This document shows, piece after piece, positions 55,985-64,000 of a stretch of 64,000 nucleotides of DNA. The translations under genes and the position numbers were made by a program. Every line of letters begins with the position of its first letter. Positions within the stretch are counted from its first letter, which is position 1. The stretch comes from Microdochium bolleyi (Eukaryota; Ascomycota; Sordariomycetes; Xylariales; Microdochiaceae), in the NCBI GenBank assembly GCA_001566295.1, contig KQ964245.1, positions 1,679,524-1,743,523 on the forward strand. Direction: 5' to 3'. A model generated the notes under the pieces. It made no database searches and was not told where the DNA came from. It saw only the letters and a list, made by a program, of their open reading frames with translations.

Positions 55985-57491
55985 ACGAGAGTGTGGTTCC
56001 CCAGCCTCGCCGTGCCTGGCGAGCCTTAATCCAGGTGAAATAAGCTTGGAAGTGGTGCCATGAAGAGCTGGTTCCCGCTAGAGCCCAAGTGAATTACTGC
56101 GTCCCACGTTGGTTAGACGAGGCACGAAGCGGCGATCACCGGGCGGCGATGACGGATGGTGAAGGCTGGAGTGGAGAAGAGGGTCTCGAAAGTGAGGGAA
56201 ACGAGCGCTTGGGCCACATTGGTAGGTCTGCAACGGCCGAGTCAGGGCCCCGCGAGCCGCTCCCTCGTCTTGCTCCAACGATGAGTGGGCCGTGTGCCAG
56301 ATTCTGTCGTGTGGAGCTTTTTATGTCCCAGTTGAGCTTAGGGCAAAGCATGATGGCGAGACAAGCAGGCGAGGCAGGCGGCAGCAAATCACAGCAAGGC
56401 TGCACGGCATCGGGATCTCCAGGTTCAGGGTTCCGGCAGCCTTGGGAGTCTACAGGGCTCTCGACCCGGCCAACGCCCCCCGGGGCCGGAAGTCGTGCTC
56501 TTGGCTGAGCACTTTTGAGAGAGGTACTCTCCGATCACTTTCCCAGCGTGCAAGGTCCCACAGTACTTGACGGCCAGGTTTCCCTCCTGGCCAAGTACCG
56601 TCCGCTCGTGGCGTGCTGCAGGCCTGACCAGCCAACCACGACACCGGGACAACTCAAGAAGCCCCACCCCAGCTGCTTCTTTCCGAGCAACGAGGAGCTG
56701 TTCCAGGGCCTCGCCCGGATCGCGTCTTGCGGCTTATCCTACCTAGGTACTTGGAGCAGGAGAAAGATACCTGGGTACCTGCTGGTCCACGGCGTCCACG
56801 GCACTCCCGCGCGCTGCGCTGCGAGCCGGCCAATGGCAGCCGGAGCGGCAGCAATCCTGGCTCCCCAGGATGCACCTCTCTGAGGGCAGCCCTTCCACGC
56901 TCACGTTGCCCATTCCAGTCCTCACTGCACTCGACTTATCTCCCACTCTATCCACCCCAAACTCTCTCCTGCTCCCTCTCTCACACACGACACACATACA
57001 TCTCTCATCTGCCCACTCCCATTACCACGACTCGTCTCCCTTCTTCTCTATCCTACCTAGCTTTCTCGTCTGCCTCTCCACACATCATCTTGTGACCTGT
57101 TACTGGTCCATGTCGTCTTAGTCAGAGCTTGTTGCTCTTTACCACCCACCTGTTGTGGCTCTCCTCGAGCCTTCACTTATCAACCGCCGCTCCGGACGCT
57201 CGTACCGCCGCCGTACCCTTCGAGCTGCTCTTATCCGTCACAGCGGACTCTCATCCGTCCTTCCTCTCCCCCGGTCCGGCTTTTTGTTCTGTGTCGGTGT
57301 CTTAGTCCTCGTCCTTCGTTGACGAGTCTACCCATCTTCTTTAGACCCGGTATCTTGTTCCACCTCGCTGGACTTGCCCACTCATCGCTCCAGATTCTTT
57401 ACCCGAATCGTGCCCTCGAACCATCTATTTTGGGAGCAGTCTAACTACACACAATCCATCTAGCTCATTTCAAGGTTATCTCATCCTCACC
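55985..57491. promoter_or_regulatory. Promoter and long pyrimidine-rich leader of the 57492 gene
   Basis: 1.5 kb. From about 56890 to 57491 the plus strand is strongly C/T-rich. A three-codon upstream frame (ATG TCG TCT TAG) lies at 57110-57121, and the next 370 nt contain no ATG at all. The frames at 56089-56883 look spurious. Confidence 0.45.
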
Positions 57492-58409
57492 ATGGCCTTC
57501 CAACGCACTGCTTCGCCAGTCCTGACCATGCCTTCCGGCGGCGCCCACCAAGCATTCGGAGGGTCTGCCTTTGCGCATCAGACGACTCTGTTCAACAACC
57601 TCGCTTCTCACTCGGGCATGCAGCCAGGTTTTGCGCAAATGCCAATGGCGAGCACCACACGGACAAGTCGCAAGCGATCCAGAGATGAGGCCGGTGTCAA
57701 TCTGGACGTGGCTGAGGCGAAGTCCTCCACCATCGACCCCATCAAGGAGCCTGAGGACGGCTGGGTGTTCGGACCAGGAATGACCTTGATCAAGAAGTCC
57801 TCGTATGTCTCTGAAGCCAGCAGCCAGTCCGGCACGTGGCTGGAGGAAAAGGCTGCGCAAGAGAAAGCACGCAAGGAGGAGGAGGCTCGCGCTCTTGACC
57901 AGCAAACACGGCCGTCCTTGAGGACCAACAAATCTCAGCGCCTGGACATGACCGTCGTGGCCCTTCCCGAGAACGGATCGCATCCCGACCGTGCCAGCCC
58001 CGTTCGTGACTCTGAGGCTGCCAGCTCTCAGCCCAGTATCGACAACTTCACGCTGCACCTCGGCATTGGCTGGAGCAGGATCAGCCAGGATGATCACATC
58101 CAGGCTGCTGCGCGCGGCTGGGCGCGGTACATTGAGAACCACTATCCCGTGAGCAATGTCAGGATCCAGCTCGATAGCAAGGGACTCCAGTCATATCTCG
58201 TGGAAGCGAATGAGGGCTTCTTCCTGTTTGCCGAGAATCTCCAGCAAGGCCAATTTGTCAGCCAGGATCTCAACCGCACTTTTGAGAACCTCCGTTCAAG
58301 TCCCCCCGTCTTTGAGGGGACTGCACCCATGTCGGCCGCGGTATCTCCAGCGTCAACTGAGCCGACGACAGCTCAGCAGGCCTTCAACGTTGAGGTGGAC
58401 ATGATCTAG
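57492..58409 (+). CDS. Uncharacterised fungal protein, 305 residues
   Basis: Single exon with a good start context (CACCATGGCC). A basic, NLS-like stretch TSRKRSRDE lies near residues 57-65. A conserved-looking segment EPEDGWVFGPGMTLIKKSSY follows, then a charged helix (EEKAAQEKARKEEEARAL, about 118-136). The C-terminal part, about 185-275, appears folded (FTLHLGIGWSRIS, AARGWARYIENHYP, GFFLFAENLQQGQFVS). I do not recognise a named domain. Nuclear location is a guess from the basic stretch. The long AUG-free leader suggests a regulated or well-translated mRNA. Confidence 0.8.
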   Translation: MAFQRTASPVLTMPSGGAHQAFGGSAFAHQTTLFNNLASHSGMQPGFAQMPMASTTRTSRKRSRDEAGVNLDVAEAKSSTIDPIKEPEDGWVFGPGMTLIKKSSYVSEASSQSGTWLEEKAAQEKARKEEEARALDQQTRPSLRTNKSQRLDMTVVALPENGSHPDRASPVRDSEAASSQPSIDNFTLHLGIGWSRISQDDHIQAAARGWARYIENHYPVSNVRIQLDSKGLQSYLVEANEGFFLFAENLQQGQFVSQDLNRTFENLRSSPPVFEGTAPMSAAVSPASTEPTTAQQAFNVEVDMI

Positions 58410-60229
58410 CCTGGAATCTTCCAAACACAGCAAGCAAGCACAGCTTTAGCGTGCCGGTGTGCCCCCTGTGCATCCACCCACCTCCTGCGCATTTCTCCAT
58501 GCATCATTTCACGGAATCCTGGCGTAAAAGTACAACAACAGTTTGGGACATGTCTTCATCTCTGATTTAAAGGTTCACAGGGTACCCGGCGTTACAACAT
58601 TGATTTTAGTTTTTCGAGAGCAAAACGACTTTTGTGTCCTACGCAGCTATAGCAAATCAACGAGACCATTACTTGCATGCATTGGTGTCTTTTAATATGT
58701 TCAAGCCCGGATCGGAGAGAAGACCAGCCTGCCTTGCTGTGGTCAAGCCCGCGGGTAGGGCGGAAAACGTGTATGTGCTGACGGGGCAACAGTGCAAGAA
58801 GTCTCACCTCAAGTGCCTATCTGTATATACTTATCGATAAGCATCAACGGTCCCCGAGGGCGAGAAAGGCCCCGACAGTTGGCCTCTGGTGGGGCACCGT
58901 GAAGGAGCGTATCTATTGGTCAGGACGTTCCAGCCAGGATTGGCTGGCTTGCCTCCCGTTGCTTGCCCCCGTCAGGACTCCAGGGCTGTCCAAGGCAGAG
59001 AGTGGAGTGACAGCGACCAGCTGGCAAGGCAGACTGGAGGCGAAAGGAAGTCAAGTGTACATGCATGCAACAGGAGGACAAGAACGCCTGGGTACATGTA
59101 ACCTGACTTGAGGAGCAATCTGCGCACACTGGGCCTGTGTTCACACTCTTTTGGTCTTTGCGGAAAGTGATGAAGGAGACGGTGAACAAGACCTGTGACC
59201 TGAGCTCAAGATTCCAAGGTTGCCATTACGTGCCATATGCTATGAGATGCAGGGCAGAGAATGCGGATGAGGATGATTGATTCGCTCAAGAGGGATCTCG
59301 GCCTTCTCGCACCGTCTAGAGCGAGAGACCTGATGGCCCTCTAATGGTAGGAGACTTTGTCAACGCATAGGCCACGTTCTTCTGGTTGCCGACTTCCAGG
59401 TCCCGGGATGGTTGCTTGCGGCGAGCGCCAGCCTGCCCTCATGACCAATCCGGTGCTGGCTACTGATGCCTGTCTCGCCTGCAGGGCTACATCCTCCTCT
59501 TCCTGAGCAGTGGCAAAGGAGGGCTCCCACCACCACCACGAGAGGCCATGGACTGCAGGTTCAGCTGGGATCGCTCAGGCTAAGTGGCTGGGAGGCTCTC
59601 GTGGACGGAGCAAGCGACCCCAAGGAGACAAGAGGAGTGGGACCTGCCCGCCCATAGGCTCATAGGCTCACGGCATCGACACTGGCTCCGGCCGGTAGCT
59701 CCTGCGGCCGCCCTGCTTCACGCGACCACCGCCGATGTCGACATGACATGCCCATGTCCTGCTCGCGTATCTTTCCTCCTCTGCACTGACAGCATCTTCT
59801 CGCCTGCGTGGCCGACTCGCTCGACAACTTCCATGACCCCTATGCCGCGCAAAACGACGGTTTCAACCTGGCAATACGACTTCACCACCTCAATCTAGAT
59901 CTCACGATCCACCACGGCAGCGGCTGCGGTGTGCATGACACTGAACCCTCCCCTCTACGACCCTTAGGGCTAGCTGCACAGCAACCCACGCCTACCGCCG
60001 ACCCGCGCTTTGGTGCACAGCCCGACGCGCTCGCCGCCGCAACCTTCTCCAAGACCGTCCTCGACCTCCACGCCGGCCGTCGGATGGTCTCGAGGTTGTG
60101 GACTGTCTCTGCCTATTTGCCTGCACCGGGCCAGCAGTCACGGCTCCAGGCCACCGACCCTTGCGGTCAGGGCCGACCTCGACCGCATAACTCCCTCCCG
60201 ACGGAATCAGCATCCGCCACACCGCATCC
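58410..60229. other. Intergenic region upstream of the BTB gene
   Basis: 1.8 kb. A 229-codon plus-strand frame (59808-60497) overlaps the BTB start in another phase and is Pro/Ser/Arg-rich, so it is judged spurious. No other feature is recognised. Confidence 0.45.
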
Positions 60230-61966
60230 ATGGTTTCGCAGCCCGACCGCGACAAGCACTCCCCGCCGGCGTCCTCTCTCACGGTCAGAGGTGCGCAGTC
60301 TGTCGTCTCAGCCCGCACCTCGGGCTCCCGCCCCTACTTGTCCTCGCGGAGCAAGCGCTACAACCGATCTCATGCTGGTGGCACCTCATATGTCCCACAG
60401 AACGAGTTCCCCCTCTTCAACCACTCGGGCGATGTCGAAATCATCATCAAGGCCGGCCACAAGGAGCATCGCTACCTGCTCCACCGCCATACCTTGACAC
60501 GATGTTCCGGTTTCTTCGAGGCCAGCACAAGCCAACAATGGTCCAAGGCCACGGTGATGCCCGCGTTGCCGGAGCCCCCGACCCGGGATCTCGCGAGAAT
60601 TGGGGAGGAGAGTCGCGGCACGAGCTCGTCCGAGGGGAGCACAGTGGGCAGCACAAATAACGACGTCGCGCGAACAATCGATGCCGACAGCCAGGCCACA
60701 GGTCCGAAGCGACGGTGGCGATATGAGTTGGATCCGGGGACTGGCAGAGACGACATCCCTATGCTGATCCAGAAAGATGCTGAGCCTGCGTCTGTAGCTA
60801 CCCCGAGCAATGCATCAACAGCCACGGGGTCCTTATTTGGCGGCGGAAGTGGGAGGTCCTCGACAATGCCAGTCGCCCGGAACAAGCCCACAGGGACAGG
60901 ACATCAGCACTCTCATTCGAACGGCTCATTCTTTCGATCAGTAGCAAACCTCTCTTTAACCACGACACGAGCAGAACCCGAGCTGCCACTGTCGCAAGCA
61001 GATACCGACCTTCTGCGCGACTACGATAACCTCTTTCGCATCTTCTACAATTATGCACCAGTGCTTGATGGGTTCAATATCGTGGATGCATACGTGCAGT
61101 GCAAATCTCTTCTGACTCTTGCAGACCAGTACGACGCCCTTGCCGTTACTGGCCCTCGAGTCGACCATCACTTGCTCCAGTTCCAAACCCGGCTCTGGAA
61201 GCAGATCGCAAAATACCCAGTTAGCTATCTTCGACTTGGCTATCTCGCACGCAGCAAAATCATCTTCCAAGAGGCCTTGATACATGTTGTAGGACAATGG
61301 CCAGCTGGGGAGCGGAGTCTGAGACATGCGCTTCCCGATTCGGTTCTGGACATTATAGAGGACAAGGTGGACGAGCTCGAGGAAACGGTATCGCGTATAG
61401 AAGGGCGTCTATTTAGGCTAACGCTCACCAACTCCCGTGGTGAAAAGACAAGCCCCGGCACATCTTTCCTCGACTGGCTCGCCGTCTCCCTCTTCCGGCA
61501 ATGGCTTGCGGACAACACATCTGGAACGACGCCACCGCCACCGCCGCCAACATCTGATCGACATCGGCCCCGCGACCGAACGAATGCAGCGGTCCAAGCT
61601 GCAGCAACGCTCCCGAGCCTTGCCAACGTTGGTCGAACCTATAGAACCCTGGGATCTCCTACGGGGAACGGATTTCTCGATCACGATGAGTGCAAAAGGT
61701 TCCTCAAGTTGTCACCCGAATTATACTCGAGAGACAACCTTCGGCGCTTCGAAAAGCGGATTGATGAGCTCAAAGCTGCGGCACGGGAGATCGTGCGGCC
61801 ACTGATGGGCACCGCGCTTGAGCTCGAGATGGACCGAGACTCCAGCAGCGTGGGCCCTGATGGACGTTCCACCGCACTCGCGCCTCCGCCTGTCAACAGC
61901 ATGACCAGCTACTTGACATGCATCCGCGTTAACGAAAGAGATCTCCCCTGGGAGGCGGACGGATAA
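60230..61966 (+). CDS. BTB/POZ-domain protein with an interrupted BTB fold
   Basis: Single exon, 578 residues. Residues 64-105 match the first half of a BTB domain (GDVEIIIKAGHKEHRYLLHR, then LTRCSGFFEAS). About 150 residues of Ser/Gly/Thr-rich sequence follow. Residues of about 255-300 (DLLRDYDNLFRIFYNY, then VQCKSLLTLADQYDAL) look like the second half of the BTB fold. Helical sequence after that (LLQFQTRLWKQIAKYPVSYL) may be a BACK-like extension. A Pro run (TTPPPPPPT) and an Arg-rich stretch separate a last helical region. BTB proteins dimerise and often serve as Cullin-3 adaptors, but no substrate-binding domain is evident. Confidence 0.8.
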   Translation: MVSQPDRDKHSPPASSLTVRGAQSVVSARTSGSRPYLSSRSKRYNRSHAGGTSYVPQNEFPLFNHSGDVEIIIKAGHKEHRYLLHRHTLTRCSGFFEASTSQQWSKATVMPALPEPPTRDLARIGEESRGTSSSEGSTVGSTNNDVARTIDADSQATGPKRRWRYELDPGTGRDDIPMLIQKDAEPASVATPSNASTATGSLFGGGSGRSSTMPVARNKPTGTGHQHSHSNGSFFRSVANLSLTTTRAEPELPLSQADTDLLRDYDNLFRIFYNYAPVLDGFNIVDAYVQCKSLLTLADQYDALAVTGPRVDHHLLQFQTRLWKQIAKYPVSYLRLGYLARSKIIFQEALIHVVGQWPAGERSLRHALPDSVLDIIEDKVDELEETVSRIEGRLFRLTLTNSRGEKTSPGTSFLDWLAVSLFRQWLADNTSGTTPPPPPPTSDRHRPRDRTNAAVQAAATLPSLANVGRTYRTLGSPTGNGFLDHDECKRFLKLSPELYSRDNLRRFEKRIDELKAAAREIVRPLMGTALELEMDRDSSSVGPDGRSTALAPPPVNSMTSYLTCIRVNERDLPWEADG

Positions 61967-62633
61967 GAACCGCGCTTTGCGGCCATCAAGCCGACAAGAA
62001 TGAATATGACGATATCATGATTTATACGACCAAAGTGTGGCATAGGACGATTTTGGAAGTGCAGTGCAGTGCAGATATGCCTCACATTGCAGGCGCGGGA
62101 GGCTGCTTAATTTTCTTGGTTAATGGTGTTTCAGCAGACGCGCTTCGCCGGAAGGAGACATACCTAGTATATAGGATGGGGGACGATTGCGCACCTGCTG
62201 GCCATGTGTGCAAGTGAAGGACGAATAAAGATCTCGCCCAGATTGACAAAATGGGGCAAGCGCATGTAGTGGGTGACGAGGTGGAAATCGCGGTCAGAGT
62301 GGAGGGAGTGGTTGGTTGTGCATAATTCGCAGGATACCCCCAACATCACAGTTTATCTACAATATTTTCACACTGCATCTTGAATTATTTCACTCTCACA
62401 AGTGTTGTCGTGAAACAGCGTGATCGACAAGAGATCGCGTTCTCTTGAATACTGCGTTACGGATGTGACTATGTGCGTAAGCAAGGAGATCTCTCCAGGA
62501 TCTAGCCTGCGAGCGCGGCTCAACCCCCTGACGAGACCCGGCGCCAAGACGTCTACCATGCGTAATATTCATATTCCAGACCTCTGACCAGATCCGTTTG
62601 ATGGCTCCTGCCCCCTCCCGTCAACGAGTAGCC
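61967..62633. other. Convergent intergenic region
   Basis: 667 nt between the BTB gene and the right-edge gene. It holds 3' sequence with a short TGCAG repeat near 62060; I see no gene. Confidence 0.5.
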
Positions 62634-64000
62634 TTATGGCTCTCCAGTGAGGTCGATGCACGACACATCGCTCCGCCTCCATGCCTTGTCGCGCCGCTGT
62701 GCGTGCACTCCCAGCGCGGCGCGCCCTTCCTGGAACGCCACGGCTTCGTCGACGGTGACAGCGACTTCTCGGTAGTACCCCGGCGCGCGCTGGCTAGGGA
62801 CGTACATCTTGGTCATCCTAGACCCGGATGCGTCGTCTCCATCTCCGGCATTATCGATGTCGTGGTCGTCGTTGTCAACCGGGCAACTAGCTGGAGCGAC
62901 TGCTTTTTTCTCTCGCGCCGTAGTCTTGGACGTCGAGGAGCTCGGCTTCGTGGTCGATGTAAAGCTAGTCATCTTCATTTGTGACGTGGTGCCGGTCGCA
63001 GCTGCCTTCTTGGCAGTCATCGTTGTCGTCGACGAGGGGAACAGGTTCCGTCGAGGCGACGGGGCAGTGCTCGCAGTGTCATCGACATGAATCGCTGCAC
63101 TACCGGGTATCCTGCCGAGCAATGCTGAGATAGGCGGTAATTCGCCATCGGAGTCGGAGTCATCCAGCTCCACGACATCGGCCGCGAATGTGTGTGCCCT
63201 TGTGAGCCCTCCTCTGGCCCTCTGATAGGGCACAGGCTTGTCGACCTGCTGAGGTGAGGGAGCCACCGGCATCGACTCCGTCCGGGCCAGTTTCCTGCTC
63301 GAGCGAGCTTGTGGCGTCGGGCTCGGAGGTTGTGCAAAATCGCGTAGGTTGCCGACTGTCCTTTGTAACTCGCTCGGAGGCGTCACAGAGCGCCGTTTGT
63401 GAGGACTTGTGTTCGGATCCGTTTTTGTCTGCCGATCCCTCACAGAGGGAGGCGGAAGCGCGGCAGGCGACTCGGGCGGACTGGAAGTGATGAGAATGGC
63501 ATCGGCGGCGGTAGTGGTCCTGGTAGTCCTAGGGCTCACGTGTGAGCCAGCGATCGTCCAGGGATTGGTACTCGAGTCCAGTCTTGGCCTGGTGGTTGGG
63601 GCGGTGCGCGTGCGTTCGGGCTTGCTTTGCTTACTGGTCCGGCCGTCACCAGTTCTTTGGTTGGGCACGCTGGCGGATGGTGGCATTGTCGGTTTCGACA
63701 GAGGAGCGGCTGACTGGCTTAGTGGTCCAGGACGTTGATCTGTGAAGCTTCCGAGTACCGTAGTTTGGCTACTGCGAGCCGCCATACATGCTCCTTTCGA
63801 AGCGCCGACATCTGATGGCAGTGCTTTCGTCACCCGAACGAACTGATCAAGTGAGCCACGAGCACTACCTGACGGCTGCGTGTGTTTGGACTTGGGGGCA
63901 GTCGACTTCGACTTCTGGGCCTTGCGCGAGATCTTAGCCCGTTGCGCAGCTTCCCAGTCCTCCACTGTTATGGGCATTCCAAGTTTGGCGATAGTTTCCG
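62634..64000 (-). CDS. C-terminal part of a disordered protein, truncated by the right window edge
   Basis: The frame is open from the window edge to a stop at 62634 (455 codons). An internal Met at 63977 is preceded in frame by ETIAKLG, so the true start is probably outside the window. The visible part is Ser/Thr/Pro-rich with basic patches. It has an early motif VEDWEAAQRAK, a segment SLDQFVRVTK that loosely recalls a PCNA-binding or fungal nuclease tail, an acidic motif VVELDDSDSDGELPP that resembles a SUMO-interacting site, and a C-terminus ending CIDLTGEP. It might be the tail of a GEN1/Yen1-type or other DNA-repair protein, but that is a weak impression. I assign no function. Confidence 0.55.
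   Translation of the reverse strand, partial: ETIAKLGMPITVEDWEAAQRAKISRKAQKSKSTAPKSKHTQPSGSARGSLDQFVRVTKALPSDVGASKGACMAARSSQTTVLGSFTDQRPGPLSQSAAPLSKPTMPPSASVPNQRTGDGRTSKQSKPERTRTAPTTRPRLDSSTNPWTIAGSHVSPRTTRTTTAADAILITSSPPESPAALPPPSVRDRQTKTDPNTSPHKRRSVTPPSELQRTVGNLRDFAQPPSPTPQARSSRKLARTESMPVAPSPQQVDKPVPYQRARGGLTRAHTFAADVVELDDSDSDGELPPISALLGRIPGSAAIHVDDTASTAPSPRRNLFPSSTTTMTAKKAAATGTTSQMKMTSFTSTTKPSSSTSKTTAREKKAVAPASCPVDNDDHDIDNAGDGDDASGSRMTKMYVPSQRAPGYYREVAVTVDEAVAFQEGRAALGVHAQRRDKAWRRSDVSCIDLTGEP

Noticed and set aside
59808..60497. 229-codon plus-strand frame overlapping the BTB start
   Set aside because: Pro/Ser/Arg-rich and in a different phase from the BTB frame, which carries the domain.
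1..64000. CRISPR arrays, insertion sequences, prophage or bacterial operons
   Set aside because: The window is fungal nuclear DNA with spliced genes; no such elements were seen.

Overview
The window is nuclear DNA from a filamentous ascomycete (Pezizomycotina), most likely a Sordariomycete. Genes are dense on both strands with short introns (mostly 50-180 nt) that use GTRNGT donors, CTRAY branch points and YAG acceptors. The gene content is fungal: SEC31, an SFI1 spindle-pole protein, hymA, a SWI/SNF Swp73 subunit, a PDK1-type kinase, a Sde2 ubiquitin-fold precursor and an arabinitol dehydrogenase of the fungal type. I saw no transposon, tRNA, rRNA or CRISPR array. Gene models were built by hand-splicing; each spliced CDS length is a multiple of three.

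Layout. 1-3816 (-): N-terminal half of a DOCK-family Rho GEF, cut by the window edge. 5765-9591 (-): SEC31, divergent from a stand-alone CYP33-type RRM gene (10263-10775, +). 11195-11732 (-) and 12538-13158 (+): an NDUFA4/MLRQ-family protein and COX12, a divergent respiratory pair in which each gene appears to contain a microexon (16 nt and 3 nt). 13703-14578 (-): SDE2, divergent from ribosomal protein eS10 (15135-15908, +). About 3 kb follows without a supported gene. 19005-20696 (+): D-arabinitol dehydrogenase. 22449-23812 (+): the mitochondrial GTP/GDP carrier. 25331-32291 (+): a 2291-residue uncharacterised coiled-coil protein built from at least three families of internal repeats. 32912-34558 (-): mitochondrial seryl-tRNA synthetase. 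35004-38533 (-): SFI1, divergent from a 63-residue twin-CX9C protein (39054-39393, +) that resembles complex I assembly factor NDUFAF8. 39647-43005 (-): cytosolic isoleucyl-tRNA synthetase, divergent from hymA (43952-45254, +). 45516-46505 (-): a short-chain dehydrogenase. 47164-49139 (-): SWP73/BAF60. 50158-52655 (-): PDK1-type kinase. 54721-55984 (+): an uncharacterised Cys-containing protein whose 3' exon frame is ambiguous. 57492-58409 (+): an uncharacterised protein with a long AUG-free leader. 60230-61966 (+): a BTB protein with a split domain. 62634-64000 (-): the C-terminal part of a disordered protein cut by the right edge.

How the genes relate. There is no biosynthetic cluster or operon-like system. 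Several genes serve mitochondrial energy metabolism (COX12, the NDUFA4-like protein, the NDUFAF8-like protein, GGC1, mitochondrial SerRS). Others serve translation (eS10, IleRS), secretion (SEC31), and polarity or septation signalling (DOCK GEF, hymA, PDK1, SFI1). The least ordinary features are the microexons in the NDUFA4-like/COX12 pair, the multi-repeat giant protein, a stop-free 60-nt intron in SWP73 and the split BTB domain. All functional names rest on motifs and family resemblance read by eye; no database search was run.
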